From Yeosuana marina (GTDB taxonomy: Bacteria > Bacteroidota > Bacteroidia > Flavobacteriales > Flavobacteriaceae): DNA of 64,000 bases. A model generated the notes under the pieces. It was not told where the DNA came from, did not search any database, and saw nothing but the letters and a program-made list of their open reading frames with translations. This document shows, in pieces, positions 1 to 9,697 of this stretch. The position numbers and the translations under genes were made by a program. How positions within the stretch are numbered: position 1 is the first letter of the stretch; every line of letters begins with the position of its first letter. Where the stretch lies: assembly GCF_011762485.1 (NCBI RefSeq), contig NZ_JAAKGI010000025.1:169228-233227 (forward strand), in the 5' to 3' direction.

Positions 1-1297
1 GGCCATTTATGAAAAAGCCTATGGAAAAAATGCACCCTGGCTTAAAAGCAAATCCGCCTTTATAGCCTCTAAAAGACGTTTAAAAAAATACAAAACCTTA
101 AAATCATTAAACCTAACGGAAAAAGATATTGAAGATTCTTTAAAAATACCCCAAGAAAAAGAATTATTCTCATGGGATGGAACTGTAATAAAATCTATTT
201 CAACTTTAGATAGTTTAGAATACTATATGAAATTTTTAAATTCTGGACTAATATCTTTAGATCCCAAATCGGGTGCTATAAGGGCTTATGTTGGCGGTAT
301 AGACTATCATTTTTTTCAATATGACCATGTATCACAAAGCAAACGTCAAGTAGGTTCAACCTTTAAACCAATTGTTTATACAGCTGCCCTAGAAAGTGGC
401 ATGAAGCCTTGTACCTATTTTTCAGCAAAAGCAATTACTTATACCGATTACGATGATTGGACCCCAATAAACGCCTCAGAAACCGAGGATGATGATTTGA
501 ATTATTCTTTAGAGAAGGCATTGAGTAACTCTATAAATACCATAGCTGTAAAAGTGTTACATGAAACCGGCATTGATAATGTTATAGCACAAGCGAAAGC
601 TATGGGTATAACTAGTCACATAGAAGAAGTTCCTTCAATAGCCCTAGGCACTTCAAACCTAAGCTTAATAGAGCTAGCTAAAGCCTACACGTCTTTTGTT
701 AATGATAGCAGACCCTCCACTCCTGTTTTCATCACTAAAATTGAAGATAAAGAAGGTCATGTAATTGCGTCATACAATGATATAAACCCCCAACAACCAG
801 CGGAAAAAGCTTTTAGTGATTACACAAGACAGGTTATGTTAGAGTTTTTAAAGGCAACTGTTAATGATGGCACGGCACAGCGATTAAGAAGTTCTTACGG
901 TTTTAAAAATGATATTGCGGGAAAAACAGGCACTACTCAAGATAATAAGGATGGATGGTTTGTTGGAATTATGCCCAATTTATTAACGATAACTTGGGTA
1001 GGAAACGATAATCAGCAAATTGGATTTAGTAATACATCTATTGGTCAAGGGGCTAATTCTGCCTTACCTATTTTCGCAAACTACTTAAAAGAATTAAACA
1101 AAGACCCCAAATACAACGCCATTACCAAAGCTACATTTGAGAAACCTTCAACAGACGTTATAGATGATTTAGATTGTGAGTTAACAAAGAAAGATGGATT
1201 TTTTAAACGTCTTTTTAGCACCGATTCAAATAAAAAAACTTTTAAAAAGAAAAAGAAAAAAGGCTTTTTCTCGTGGCTTAAAGGAGATAAAGATTGA
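1..1297 (+). CDS. Class A penicillin-binding protein (PBP1A-type), C-terminal part
   Basis: This is the 3' end of a bifunctional peptidoglycan glycosyltransferase/transpeptidase gene. The reading frame is open from the first bases, so the gene is cut by the window edge and the glycosyltransferase domain is off-window. About 431 residues are visible. The transpeptidase signatures occur in order: STFK with the acylating serine (about fragment residue 119), SIN of the SxN motif (about 177) and KTG (about 308). The tail is very lysine-rich and ends in FFSWLKGDKD, a typical basic end for these proteins in Bacteroidota. The enzyme acts at the outer face of the inner membrane in wall cross-linking. 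A bidirectional terminator follows the stop codon. Confidence 0.93.
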   Translation, partial: AIYEKAYGKNAPWLKSKSAFIASKRRLKKYKTLKSLNLTEKDIEDSLKIPQEKELFSWDGTVIKSISTLDSLEYYMKFLNSGLISLDPKSGAIRAYVGGIDYHFFQYDHVSQSKRQVGSTFKPIVYTAALESGMKPCTYFSAKAITYTDYDDWTPINASETEDDDLNYSLEKALSNSINTIAVKVLHETGIDNVIAQAKAMGITSHIEEVPSIALGTSNLSLIELAKAYTSFVNDSRPSTPVFITKIEDKEGHVIASYNDINPQQPAEKAFSDYTRQVMLEFLKATVNDGTAQRLRSSYGFKNDIAGKTGTTQDNKDGWFVGIMPNLLTITWVGNDNQQIGFSNTSIGQGANSALPIFANYLKELNKDPKYNAITKATFEKPSTDVIDDLDCELTKKDGFFKRLFSTDSNKKTFKKKKKKGFFSWLKGDKD

Positions 1298-1358
1298 TGT
1301 TTTTAAAGTTAAACTAAACTCTTAAGTCACTAACAGATTACCAAACTATAATAAAATA

Positions 1359-1387
1359 AAAAAGTTCAGTAAAATACTGAACTTTTT
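1359..1387. terminator. Bidirectional intrinsic terminator
   Basis: A perfect 12-base inverted repeat (1360-1371 against 1375-1386) with a 3-base loop is flanked by an A run on the left and a T run on the right. It can therefore stop transcription from both sides, serving the penicillin-binding protein gene on the plus strand and the tRNA-Thr on the minus strand. Confidence 0.8.
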
Positions 1388-1391
1388 AAAG

Positions 1392-1465
1392 AGCCGATAG
1401 AGGGACTCGAACCCACGACCTGCTGATTACAAATCAGCTGCTCTAGCCAGCTGAGCTACATCGGC
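1392..1465 (-). tRNA. tRNA-Thr (anticodon TGT)
   Basis: The reverse complement folds as a full cloverleaf: acceptor GCCGATG pairing with TATCGGC, canonical T8/A9, D arm AGCTCAGCTGGCTAGAGC, anticodon stem GCTGA/TCAGC with loop TTTGTAA (anticodon TGT, reading ACA), and a T loop containing GTTCGAGTC. No CCA is encoded, and the base after the acceptor stem is T. The tRNA body is identical to the tRNA at 18413-18486. A strong promoter lies just upstream at 1478-1507. Confidence 0.95.
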
Positions 1466-1477
1466 GTTTAACGGATG

Positions 1478-1507
1478 CAAATATAATCGCAAAAATTAAA
1501 TTTGCAA
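1478..1507 (-). promoter_or_regulatory. Promoter of tRNA-Thr
   Basis: Read on the minus strand, TTG (1507-1505), 19 bases, then TATATTTG (1485-1478) fits the Bacteroidota consensus TTG-N(17-23)-TAnnTTTG. Transcription should begin about 5-8 bases after the box, a few bases before the mature tRNA 5' end at 1465. The element lies inside an inverted repeat spanning 1467-1520. Confidence 0.75.
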
Positions 1508-1524
1508 CTAGTCCGTTAAAAAAT

Positions 1525-1794
1525 TTATCCTAATTTATTAATTTTTTCAATAAGCGCTCTTCCCTTATCTTCAAGTTCAGAACTAATCGCTTTAAAGTGT
1601 GCTTTTTTGTTTTCAGCAGTTTTATCATTTATCTTAGCTATTAACCCATCAAATGTTTCAATAGCTTCATCTATAATTGCTTCACTTTTTTTGGTGTCTT
1701 TATCGGTGTTTGAGTATTCCCAAACATAAACTGCTTCTATAATATCGCCTAAAACATAATTAATGTCTTTTTTTAGGTCTCGAACATTTGCCAT
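1525..1794 (-). CDS. Small conserved helical protein of unknown function
   Basis: The product is 89 residues, charged, with no signal peptide or membrane segment. It looks almost wholly alpha-helical, with a lysine/glutamate-rich second half that could form a coiled coil. I recall similar short proteins beginning MANVRDLKKDIN in other Flavobacteriaceae but no assigned function. The ATG at 1794 is preferred over an in-frame TTG 24 bases upstream because that TTG is part of a good -7 promoter element (TAATTTTG) and so probably lies before the transcript start. The transcript may run on into the tRNA-Thr. Confidence 0.7.
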   Translation of the reverse strand: MANVRDLKKDINYVLGDIIEAVYVWEYSNTDKDTKKSEAIIDEAIETFDGLIAKINDKTAENKKAHFKAISSELEDKGRALIEKINKLG

Positions 1795-1815
1795 ATTTAA
1801 TAATTTTATTTCGTG

Positions 1816-1823
1816 CAAAATTA
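1816..1823 (-). promoter_or_regulatory. Candidate -7 promoter element
   Basis: TAATTTTG on the minus strand matches TAnnTTTG and ends about 20 bases before the ATG at 1794. A TTG is present only 12 bases further upstream, so the -33 part is poor. Confidence 0.45.
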
Positions 1824-1880
1824 CGCATTAACTTGCAATAGTGTATTAATTTTATCAGGAATTTGAATGCTTAAAATTAA

Positions 1881-2291
1881 TTATTGCCCAGAATAAGTTA
1901 CGAAGTTTCTTGGTGTCTCATAAAGTACGACTTCTAAATCAAATTTAGGATCTAATTTTGCTTTAATCTTATCGTAAATAACAACTACAATGTTTTCTGC
2001 TGTGGGATTAAGATCTTTAAATTCAGGCACATCAATGTTTAAGTTTTTATGATCGAGGGCATCTTCTACTTCTGTCTTTATAATATCCTTTAAAATTTTT
2101 ACATCAATAACATATCCTGTTTCTGGATCAATTTCACCAGTAACACTGGCTATTAATTCATAATTATGACCATGAAAACTGGGATTATTACACAAACCAA
2201 AAACAGCATCATTCTTTTCAAAACTCCAGTCTTTTCTATACAATCTATGGGCTGCATTAAAATGGGCCCTTCTGCTAACTGTTACTCTCAT
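1881..2291 (-). CDS. 6-pyruvoyl-tetrahydropterin synthase / 6-carboxytetrahydropterin synthase (PTPS/QueD) family protein
   Basis: The 136-residue protein is a T-fold enzyme that converts dihydroneopterin triphosphate. The zinc ligands are His15, His40 and His42 (in FHGHNYE), with Cys34 as the likely catalytic thiol and Asp80-His81 plus Glu125 completing the active site. Most annotations would call it QueD (queuosine pathway). However, the CNNPsFHGHNYE stretch, GEIDPETGYV and DHKNLNIDVP resemble the animal-type PTPS sequence more than E. coli QueD, so a pterin role is also open. Its start lies within the 3' end of idi (17-base overlap), so the two are probably co-translated. Confidence 0.85.
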   Translation of the reverse strand: MRVTVSRRAHFNAAHRLYRKDWSFEKNDAVFGLCNNPSFHGHNYELIASVTGEIDPETGYVIDVKILKDIIKTEVEDALDHKNLNIDVPEFKDLNPTAENIVVVIYDKIKAKLDPKFDLEVVLYETPRNFVTYSGQ

Positions 2292-2814
2292 TGTCTAGAA
2301 TATTTATATGTTGGTAGAACTTCTCAAAAATAATTTTAAACCATTCGGTATATAACTGTGGGTTTTTAACCATATCAATCTTTACATCTTCTAACGACAT
2401 CCATTTCCAATCGGCAACTTCATCAGGATTTATTTCTGGTGTTCCATTATATTTTCCTATTACAATATGGTCGTATTCATGTTCTGTTAAACCATTATCA
2501 AACGGTGCCTTATAAATAAACGAAATAGATTCTTGTAAGTCTACAACAAATCCCATTTCTTCTTGCAACCGACGCATTCCTGCCTGAATATTACTTTCGC
2601 CTTCGCGTTGGTGGCTACAACAAGTGTTGGTCCATAATCCAGGTGAATGGTATTTATCTAGAGCGCGTTGCTGGAGCATTAATTGATTTTTGTCGTTAAA
2701 AATAAATACTGAAAATGCTCGATGCAAAAGCGCCTTTTCATGAGCTTCCATTTTGGGCATCAGTCCAATTTGCTCATCGCTTTCGTTAACTAAAATGACG
2801 TTTTCTTCTTTCAT
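2275..2814 (-). CDS. idi: Isopentenyl-diphosphate delta-isomerase, type I
   Basis: This Nudix-fold enzyme interconverts isopentenyl and dimethylallyl diphosphate, supplying isoprenoids for quinones and lipid carriers. The 179 residues are the usual length. The active-site cysteine lies in TNTCCSHQ (Cys65/66), followed by a Nudix-type helix around residues 71-91 (REGES...RRLQEEMGF). The acidic metal and catalytic residues are in LTEHEYDH (Glu111, Glu113). It is the first gene of a two-gene unit with the pterin synthase and has its own promoter in the gap shared with divergent prfC. Confidence 0.93.
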   Translation of the reverse strand: MKEENVILVNESDEQIGLMPKMEAHEKALLHRAFSVFIFNDKNQLMLQQRALDKYHSPGLWTNTCCSHQREGESNIQAGMRRLQEEMGFVVDLQESISFIYKAPFDNGLTEHEYDHIVIGKYNGTPEINPDEVADWKWMSLEDVKIDMVKNPQLYTEWFKIIFEKFYQHINILDNESNS

Positions 2815-2821
2815 AACGAGA

Positions 2822-2854
2822 CAAAAATACCAAGTAAAATGTTAAAATCAGCAA
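2822..2854 (-). promoter_or_regulatory. Promoter of idi
   Basis: Minus strand TTG (2854-2852), 22 bases, then TATTTTTG (2829-2822). The -7 box ends 7 bases before the ATG at 2814, so the mRNA would have almost no leader. Confidence 0.55.
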
Positions 2855-2912
2855 TCTTATGATAAATTTAAAAAGCATGGTTATCAATTATTCTTATTGA
2901 TACTAATAATAG

Positions 2913-2920
2913 TATCTTTG
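2913..2920 (+). promoter_or_regulatory. -7 promoter element of prfC
   Basis: TATCTTTG followed by CA matches the TAnnTTTG consensus, 22 bases upstream of the prfC start. The nearest TTG is only 13 bases upstream, so the -33 element is not convincing. Confidence 0.55.
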
Positions 2921-2942
2921 CAACCCATTTGCAATAAATATT

Positions 2943-4529
2943 ATGAGTTTTATTAAAGAAATAAATAGACGACGAACTTTTGGAATTATATCACATCCAG
3001 ATGCCGGAAAAACCACATTAACCGAAAAGTTACTGCTCTTTGGTGGTGCCATTCAAGAAGCTGGTGCTGTAAAAAGTAACAAGATCAAAAAAGGGGCTAC
3101 AAGTGACTTCATGGAAATTGAACGCCAAAGAGGCATTTCAGTAGCTACGTCTGTTTTGGCTTTTGAATATGACGGTATTAAAATTAATATTCTTGATACC
3201 CCTGGACATAAAGATTTTGCTGAAGATACCTTTAGAACCCTTACTGCCGTAGATAGCGTTATTGTAGTTATTGATGTTGCAAAAGGGGTTGAGGAACAGA
3301 CCGAAAAATTGGTTGAAGTTTGCCGTATGCGAAACATTCCTATGATTGTGTTTATTAATAAAATGGATCGAGAGGGTAAAGATGCATTTGATTTACTGGA
3401 TGAAGTTGAACAAAAATTAGGACTAAAAGTTACACCTTTAAGTTTCCCAATTGGCATGGGATATGATTTTAAAGGTATTTATAATATCTGGGAGAAAAAT
3501 GTTAACCTTTTTAGTGGTGATAGCAGAAAAGATATTGAAGAAACCATAGAAATTTCGGATTTATCATCTCCTGAATTAGACACCTTGGTTGGTAACAAAG
3601 CGGCTAATACCTTAAGAGAAGAAATAGAACTCGTGGAAGGTATTTATCCAAATTTTGATAAAGAAGAATATTTAAACGGCCATCAACAACCTGTGTTCTT
3701 TGGGTCTGCATTAAATAATTTTGGTGTTAGAGAGCTGTTAGATTGTTTTATTGAGATTGCTCCCAAACCAAGACCCAAACAAAGTGAAGAACGCTTAGTA
3801 CAACCTGACGAAGATAAATTTACCGGTTTTGTATTTAAAATACATGCCAATATGGATCCTAATCACAGAAACCGTTTAGCATTTGTTAAAATTGTATCGG
3901 GTGAATTTAAGCGTAATGCACCCTATTTACATGTAAGACATAATAAAAAAGTAAAATTTTCTAGTCCGAATGCATTTTTTGCCGAAAAGAAAGAAATTGT
4001 GGATATATCATATCCTGGTGATATTGTTGGGTTGCAAGATACTGGGACTTTTAAAATAGGTGACACACTAACAGAAGGAGAAGTCTTAAATTATAAAGGT
4101 GTTCCTAGTTTCTCTCCAGAACATTTTAGGTATATTAATAATGCCGACCCTTTAAAATCTAAACAACTTTTTAAAGGCATTGATCAATTAATGGATGAAG
4201 GAGTTGCCCAGTTATTTACATTAGAATTAAACGGTAGAAAAGTAATTGGAACCGTTGGAGCTTTACAATATGAAGTGATTCAATATAGACTTGAACACGA
4301 GTATGGCGCAAAATGTACTTATGAAAATTTGAACGTTTACAAAGCTTGTTGGGTAGACCCTAAAAACTCAAAGAGCGATGAGTATAAAGAATTTATTAGA
4401 GTTAAACAACGCTTTTTGGCTAAAGACAAACAAAACCAATTAGTGTTTTTGGCAGATTCCTCGTTTTCATTGCAGATGACTCAACAAAAATATCCTAGTA
4501 TTAAATTCCATTTTACCTCTGAATTCTAA
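2943..4529 (+). CDS. prfC: Peptide chain release factor 3 (RF3)
   Basis: RF3 is a translational GTPase that removes RF1/RF2 from the ribosome after termination. The 528 residues match the family. GTPase motifs: G1 SHPDAGKT (17-24), G2 RGIS (63-66), G3 DTPGH (85-89), G4 NKMD (139-142). The sequence then continues through the beta-barrel domain to a C-terminal domain that includes GALQYEV, which resembles the RF3 family. It is transcribed alone, divergently from idi, with no Shine-Dalgarno before the ATG. Confidence 0.96.
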   Translation: MSFIKEINRRRTFGIISHPDAGKTTLTEKLLLFGGAIQEAGAVKSNKIKKGATSDFMEIERQRGISVATSVLAFEYDGIKINILDTPGHKDFAEDTFRTLTAVDSVIVVIDVAKGVEEQTEKLVEVCRMRNIPMIVFINKMDREGKDAFDLLDEVEQKLGLKVTPLSFPIGMGYDFKGIYNIWEKNVNLFSGDSRKDIEETIEISDLSSPELDTLVGNKAANTLREEIELVEGIYPNFDKEEYLNGHQQPVFFGSALNNFGVRELLDCFIEIAPKPRPKQSEERLVQPDEDKFTGFVFKIHANMDPNHRNRLAFVKIVSGEFKRNAPYLHVRHNKKVKFSSPNAFFAEKKEIVDISYPGDIVGLQDTGTFKIGDTLTEGEVLNYKGVPSFSPEHFRYINNADPLKSKQLFKGIDQLMDEGVAQLFTLELNGRKVIGTVGALQYEVIQYRLEHEYGAKCTYENLNVYKACWVDPKNSKSDEYKEFIRVKQRFLAKDKQNQLVFLADSSFSLQMTQQKYPSIKFHFTSEF

Positions 4530-4657
4530 CGCATAAACGAAAATATTTTTATAATATTCAACTATTCTTAATATTTACATGTCAAAAATATGTATTTAGT
4601 ATTTTAATAGATTTATTTTAAGATATCAATAATTAGAGACCCCTAATTTGAACACCT

Positions 4658-4891
4658 ATGGATATGTATACTAATGAATTCAGTAATGATGAAATTACGG
4701 TAACTTATGAACCAAGCGTTTGTATTCATGCCGAAAAATGCGCCAAACAATTGTCTAACGTTTTTAGAACATCTATTATACCTTGGATAAATTTGGATAA
4801 TGCAGAAACTAACTCGATTATAAATCAGATTAAAAAATGTCCGTCTGGGGCATTAAAATATCACAAAAACGAAAATAAAAAAGCTAGCTAA
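4658..4891 (+). CDS. Small Fe-S cluster protein, Fer4_19/YjdI-like
   Basis: The 77-residue protein has the Fer4_19 (divergent mono-cluster ferredoxin) pattern: YEPSVCIHAEKC (Cys22, His24, Cys28), then PWINLD and KKCPSGALKY (Cys61). Such proteins are small cytosolic iron-sulfur proteins of unclear partner, often compared with E. coli YjdI. A second ATG two codons later is possible as start. No Shine-Dalgarno is seen. It is separated from prfC by 128 bases and ends just before a strong bidirectional terminator. Confidence 0.8.
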   Translation: MDMYTNEFSNDEITVTYEPSVCIHAEKCAKQLSNVFRTSIIPWINLDNAETNSIINQIKKCPSGALKYHKNENKKAS

Positions 4892-4919
4892 GTGTTTTTT
4901 TTAAAAGTGTTTTTAAATA

Positions 4920-4953
4920 AATAAGCCCTTTGAAATATTTCAAAGGGCTTATT
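4920..4953. terminator. Bidirectional terminator, perfect 17-bp palindrome
   Basis: Bases 4920-4936 are the exact reverse complement of 4937-4953, with the GC core GCCC/GGGC and A/T ends on both sides. It separates the convergent Fer4_19 and DUF3467 genes. Confidence 0.88.
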
Positions 4954-4958
4954 TTATT

Positions 4959-5276
4959 TTATGCTTGACCTGTTGGTCCAAAATTTAAAGGTATCGGAGG
5001 TTGTTCGTAATCTTTAATCTCTCCGTGTGATTTTTCAAATCTAGCAACATTCTCGCCTAACGCTTTAAGTAAACGCTTTGCATGTTGAGGAGTTAATATA
5101 ATTCTAGACTTTACTTTACTTTTTGGTATGCCTGGCATAATACTAACAAAGTCTACAACAAACTCTGAAACAGAATGATTAATAATAGCTAAATTAGAAT
5201 AAATTCCTTCTGCTATACTTTCATCCAATTCAATATTAATTTGTCCTGGTTTCGGTTCTTTCTTTTCGTCTGCCAT
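4959..5276 (-). CDS. DUF3467 domain protein
   Basis: The 105-residue protein is of the DUF3467 family, recognisable from INIELDESIAEGIYSNLA, FVVDFVSIMPG and SRIILTPQHAKRLLKALGEN. The family has no known biochemical role. It is very often found next to rpoC in Bacteroidota, as here, 50 bases downstream on the same strand. The rpoC terminator lies between the two, so it is probably made from read-through or from a weak promoter I cannot identify. The fold is expected to be small alpha/beta, without membrane segments. Confidence 0.88.
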   Translation of the reverse strand: MADEKKEPKPGQINIELDESIAEGIYSNLAIINHSVSEFVVDFVSIMPGIPKSKVKSRIILTPQHAKRLLKALGENVARFEKSHGEIKDYEQPPIPLNFGPTGQA

Positions 5277-5291
5277 AATAAAATGCTTTAT

Positions 5292-5320
5292 AAAAAAAGA
5301 TTCCCACTTGCGCGGGAATC
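5292..5320 (-). terminator. Intrinsic terminator of the rpoBC operon
   Basis: On the minus strand GATTCCC and GGGAATC form a stem (5320-5314 with 5305-5299) around an 8-base loop, followed directly by seven T residues. It lies just after the rpoC stop codon. Confidence 0.85.
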
Positions 5321-5326
5321 AATTTT

Positions 5327-8300
5327 TTAATTATAATTTACTTCTTTTCTAGCTTGCATCATCTCATCAAACTCTTCTTTAGAACCTACAATAATGTTAT
5401 CATATTTTCGCATACCTGTTCCTGCTGGAATTCTATGCCCTACAATTACATTTTCTTTTAGTCCTTCTAAATCATCAACTTTTCCTGCAACTGCTGCTTC
5501 ATTAAGAACCTTAGTTGTTTCTTGGAAAGAGGCTGCTGAAATAAATGATTTTGTTTGAAGTGATGCTCTAGTAATACCTTGTAATATTGGTGTTGCTGTT
5601 GCTGGTTGTGCATCTCTAGCGACTACAAGATTTTTATCTTCTCTTCTTAAGATTGAATTTTCATCTCTTAGTTGACGAGGTGAAATGATTTGACCTGCTT
5701 TAAGATTCGTAGAATCACCTGCATCTTCAATCACTTTCATTCCAAAGATTTCATCATTTTCTATAATAAAATCATCTTTATGAGCTAATTGATCTTCTAA
5801 GAAGATAGTATCACCCGAATCAATAATACGCACTTTTCGCATCATTTGTCTTACAACCACTTCAAAATGCTTATCATTAATTTTCACACCTTGTAAACGA
5901 TAAACTTCTTGAACTTCATTCACTAAATATTGTTGAACTGCTGACGGCCCTTTAATATTTAAAATATCATTAGGCGTAATAGAACCATCTGAAAGAGGCA
6001 TACCCGCTTTAACATAGTCGTTTTCTTGAACAAGAATCTGACTAGATAATTTAACTAAGTATTTTTTAACTTCTCCTAACTTAGATTCTACAACAATTTC
6101 TCGGTTACCTCTTTTGATTTTTCCAAAAGAAACTACCCCATCAATTTCACTTACAACTGCTGGATTAGAAGGATTACGTGCTTCAAATAATTCTGTTACA
6201 CGTGGTAAACCTCCTGTAATATCACCAGATTTAGCTGATTTACGTGGAATTTTAACTAACACTTTACCTACTTTAATTTTCTCACCATCATCAATCATTA
6301 AGTGGGCTCCTACAGGTAAGTTGTATGAACGTAATACGTTTCCTTTTCCATCTTCAACATGAAGTGTCGGTATTAAACGTTTATTTCTAGATTCTGAAAT
6401 TACTTTTTCTTGGAAACCTGTTTGCTCATCAATTTCAACTTGATAAGTAATACCTTGTTCAAGATTTTCATAGGCAATTTTTCCAGCAAATTCTGAAATA
6501 ATAACACCATTATATGGATCCCAGGAACAAACAACATCACCTTTACTTAATTCATCTCCATTTTTAACATACAGTGTTGAACCGTAAGGAATGTTATTAT
6601 TACTTAACGTAATTCCTGTTTTCTTATCAGTAAGTTTTAATTCAGATGTACGCGATATAACTATATCTACTAAATTACCTTCACTATCTTCACTTTTTAC
6701 AGTTTTAAGATCTTCAATTTCAGCAATACCACTAAATTTAGTAGTTAATTTATTTTCTTCTGAAATGTTTCCTGCAATACCACCAACGTGGAATGTACGA
6801 AGTGTTAACTGAGTACCAGGTTCTCCAATAGATTGCGCGGCAACAACACCTACAGCTTCTCCACGTTGAACCATTTTACCAGTTGCTAAATTACGACCAT
6901 AACATTTAGCACAAATACCTTTTGTTGCTTCACATGTTAATGCTGATCGTACCTCGACACTTTCTACTGAAGACTCTCCAATAGCTTTTGCTATATCGTC
7001 TTCAATTAATTGTCCAGAAGCCACTAATAATTCCTCTGTAATAGGATTATAAACATCATTTAATGCTACACGTCCTACAATTCTTTCTTCAAGTGTTTCT
7101 ACAATTTCATCGTTTTTCTTTAAAGCTTCTACTTCAACACCTCTTAGCGTTCCACAGTCTTCTGAATTAACAATAACATCTTGAGAAACATCAACTAAAC
7201 GACGTGTTAAATACCCTGCATCGGCAGTTTTAAGAGCCGTATCTGCAAGTCCTTTACGAGCACCGTGTGTTGATATAAAATATTCTAAAATTGAAAGTCC
7301 TTCTTTAAAGTTAGAAAGAATTGGATTTTCAATAATCTCTCCACCACCTGCATTTGATTTTTTAGGTTTAGCCATCAAGCCACGCATTCCTGTTAACTGA
7401 CGAATCTGTTCTTTAGATCCACGAGCTCCAGAGTCAAGCATCATAAACACAGAGTTAAACCCTTGTTGGTCTTCACGTATACGTTTCATAGACAACTCTG
7501 TTAACGCTGCATTTGTCGATGTCCAAATATCAATAACTTGATTATAACGCTCATTGTTTGTTATAAGTCCCATGTTATAGTTACCTGTAATTCCATCTAC
7601 TTGTTTGTTTGCTGCAGCAATCATATCTGGCTTTTCTGGTGGAATAATAATATCACCTAAACTAAATGATAATCCACCTTGGAATGCAAACTTAAATCCT
7701 AATGTTCTAATAGCATCTAAGAATTCAGCCGTTTCAGGAACAGACGTATACTTAAGAATACTACCAATAATATCTCTTAAAGACTTTTTGGTTAGTACTT
7801 CATTAATATATCCTGCTGCTTGTGGCACATGTTGGTTAAATAACACACGACCAACGGTAGTATCTATAATTGTTGGTGCTAATTTACCATCAGCATTAAT
7901 ATCTATAGTTCTAACTTTAATAGACGCATTTAAATCTACTCGTTTTTCATTGAAAGCAATTTCAACTTCCTCCGGTCCGTAGAATGTTAAGCCTTCACCT
8001 TTAACAGGAGCTTCTGGTGTCGATTTACGTAACTTGGTCATATAATATAAACCAAGTACCATATCTTGAGAAGGTACTGTTACTGGAGATCCATTTGCTG
8101 GATTTAAGATATTGTGAGATGCCAACATTAATAGTTGACATTCTAAAATAGCCTCTGGTCCTAATGGTAAATGAACTGCCATTTGGTCACCATCAAAATC
8201 CGCGTTAAACGCAGTACAAACTAATGGGTGTAATTGAATCGCTTTTCCCTCAATTAATTTTGGTTGAAATGCTTGAATACCCAATCTGTGTAATGTAGGA

Positions 8301-9628
8301 GCACGGTTTAGCAATACTGGATGTCCTTTAAGAACATTTTCCAAGATATCCCAAACAACTGGCTCTCTTTTATCTATAATTTTCTTAGCAGATTTTACTG
8401 TTTTTACAATACCTCTTTCAATTAATTTTCTAATTACAAAAGGCTTGTAAAGCTCAGCTGCCATATTTTTTGGCAATCCACATTCAAATAATTTTAATTC
8501 TGGTCCAACAACAATTACCGAACGAGCTGAATAATCAACACGTTTACCTAGTAAGTTTTGACGGAAACGACCTTGTTTTCCTTTTAAGGAATCAGATAAT
8601 GACTTAAGTGGTCTGTTTGAATCTGTTTTAACAGCAGACGATTTACGTGTGTTATCAAATAACGAATCAACAGACTCTTGAAGCATACGTTTTTCATTAC
8701 GTAAAATTACCTCAGGAGCTTTAATTTCAACTAATCTTTTAAGACGGTTATTACGAATAATAACACGACGGTATAAATCATTTAAATCTGATGTTGCAAA
8801 ACGACCACCATCTAACGGAACTAACGGACGTAATTCTGGCGGAATAATTGGAATCACTTTCATAATCATCCATTCCGGACGATTTTCTCTATTTCCATTG
8901 GACTCACGAAGTGACTCAACAACTTGTAAACGTTTTAACGCTTCTGTTTTACGTTGTTTAGATGTTTCTGTATTGGCTTTATGTCTTAATTCATAAGACA
9001 ACGCCTCTAAATCAATTCTAGATAATAACTCAATTAAACATTCAGCACCCATTTTAGCAAGAAACTTGTTTGGATCTGTATCTTCTAGATATTGATTGTC
9101 TTGTGGAAGTGATTCAAGAATAGTTAAGTATTCTTCTTCTGTTAAAAAGTCCATTTGTTGTAATGGCTCTCCATCTATATTTTTAGCATTACCTGGTTGA
9201 ATTACTACATAGCGTTCGTAGTAAATTATCATATCTAATTTCTTAGATGGTAAACCTAATAAATACCCTATTTTATTTGGTAAAGAACGGAAATACCAAA
9301 TGTGAGCAACAGGAACAACCAAGTTGATATGACCAACACGGTCACGACGTACTTTTTTCTCTGTTACTTCAACGCCACAACGGTCACATACAATACCTTT
9401 GTAACGAATACGCTTATATTTTCCACAAGCACATTCGTAGTCTTTTACAGGACCAAAAATACGCTCACAGAACAAACCATCTCGTTCTGGTTTGTGAGTT
9501 CGATAATTGATAGTTTCTGGTTTTAACACCTCACCTCTTGACTCTGCTAAAATAGACTCAGGTGATGCTAAACCAATTGAGATTTTGTTAAACCTCTGTA
9601 CTGTATTCTTATCTTGTTTTCTTGCCAT
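5327..9628 (-). CDS. rpoC: DNA-directed RNA polymerase subunit beta'
   Basis: This is the largest RNA polymerase subunit, 1433 residues, full length for Bacteroidota. The N-terminal zinc ligands are Cys66, Cys68, Cys81 and Cys84. The catalytic magnesium loop NADFDGDQ is at 475-482. The second zinc site includes Cys899, Cys906 and Cys909 ([11 protein letters not shown]). The trigger-loop region and the C-terminal [18 protein letters not shown] are present. It lies 69 bases after rpoB with a stem-loop in the gap, and is the last gene of the ribosomal protein/RNA polymerase operon. Confidence 0.99.
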   Translation of the reverse strand: MARKQDKNTVQRFNKISIGLASPESILAESRGEVLKPETINYRTHKPERDGLFCERIFGPVKDYECACGKYKRIRYKGIVCDRCGVEVTEKKVRRDRVGHINLVVPVAHIWYFRSLPNKIGYLLGLPSKKLDMIIYYERYVVIQPGNAKNIDGEPLQQMDFLTEEEYLTILESLPQDNQYLEDTDPNKFLAKMGAECLIELLSRIDLEALSYELRHKANTETSKQRKTEALKRLQVVESLRESNGNRENRPEWMIMKVIPIIPPELRPLVPLDGGRFATSDLNDLYRRVIIRNNRLKRLVEIKAPEVILRNEKRMLQESVDSLFDNTRKSSAVKTDSNRPLKSLSDSLKGKQGRFRQNLLGKRVDYSARSVIVVGPELKLFECGLPKNMAAELYKPFVIRKLIERGIVKTVKSAKKIIDKREPVVWDILENVLKGHPVLLNRAPTLHRLGIQAFQPKLIEGKAIQLHPLVCTAFNADFDGDQMAVHLPLGPEAILECQLLMLASHNILNPANGSPVTVPSQDMVLGLYYMTKLRKSTPEAPVKGEGLTFYGPEEVEIAFNEKRVDLNASIKVRTIDINADGKLAPTIIDTTVGRVLFNQHVPQAAGYINEVLTKKSLRDIIGSILKYTSVPETAEFLDAIRTLGFKFAFQGGLSFSLGDIIIPPEKPDMIAAANKQVDGITGNYNMGLITNNERYNQVIDIWTSTNAALTELSMKRIREDQQGFNSVFMMLDSGARGSKEQIRQLTGMRGLMAKPKKSNAGGGEIIENPILSNFKEGLSILEYFISTHGARKGLADTALKTADAGYLTRRLVDVSQDVIVNSEDCGTLRGVEVEALKKNDEIVETLEERIVGRVALNDVYNPITEELLVASGQLIEDDIAKAIGESSVESVEVRSALTCEATKGICAKCYGRNLATGKMVQRGEAVGVVAAQSIGEPGTQLTLRTFHVGGIAGNISEENKLTTKFSGIAEIEDLKTVKSEDSEGNLVDIVISRTSELKLTDKKTGITLSNNNIPYGSTLYVKNGDELSKGDVVCSWDPYNGVIISEFAGKIAYENLEQGITYQVEIDEQTGFQEKVISESRNKRLIPTLHVEDGKGNVLRSYNLPVGAHLMIDDGEKIKVGKVLVKIPRKSAKSGDITGGLPRVTELFEARNPSNPAVVSEIDGVVSFGKIKRGNREIVVESKLGEVKKYLVKLSSQILVQENDYVKAGMPLSDGSITPNDILNIKGPSAVQQYLVNEVQEVYRLQGVKINDKHFEVVVRQMMRKVRIIDSGDTIFLEDQLAHKDDFIIENDEIFGMKVIEDAGDSTNLKAGQIISPRQLRDENSILRREDKNLVVARDAQPATATPILQGITRASLQTKSFISAASFQETTKVLNEAAVAGKVDDLEGLKENVIVGHRIPAGTGMRKYDNIIVGSKEEFDEMMQARKEVNYN

Positions 9629-9664
9629 AATATATGGTGATATCGAATTATTTGTAAACTTTTA

Positions 9665-9691
9665 GCACATCACTTTTTTAAAGTGATGTGC
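9665..9691. other. Stem-loop between rpoB and rpoC
   Basis: A perfect 12-bp inverted repeat (9665-9676 with 9680-9691) around a 3-base loop fills the intercistronic gap. On the minus strand no T run follows, so it is more likely a processing, stabilising or pausing element than a terminator. Confidence 0.6.
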
Positions 9692-9697
9692 AGTATA

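Noticed and set aside
6114..6362. Open frames antisense to rpoB and rpoC, such as this one
   Set aside because: They lie fully inside large, clearly coding genes on the other strand and their products show no recognisable family. They are shadows of the real genes.
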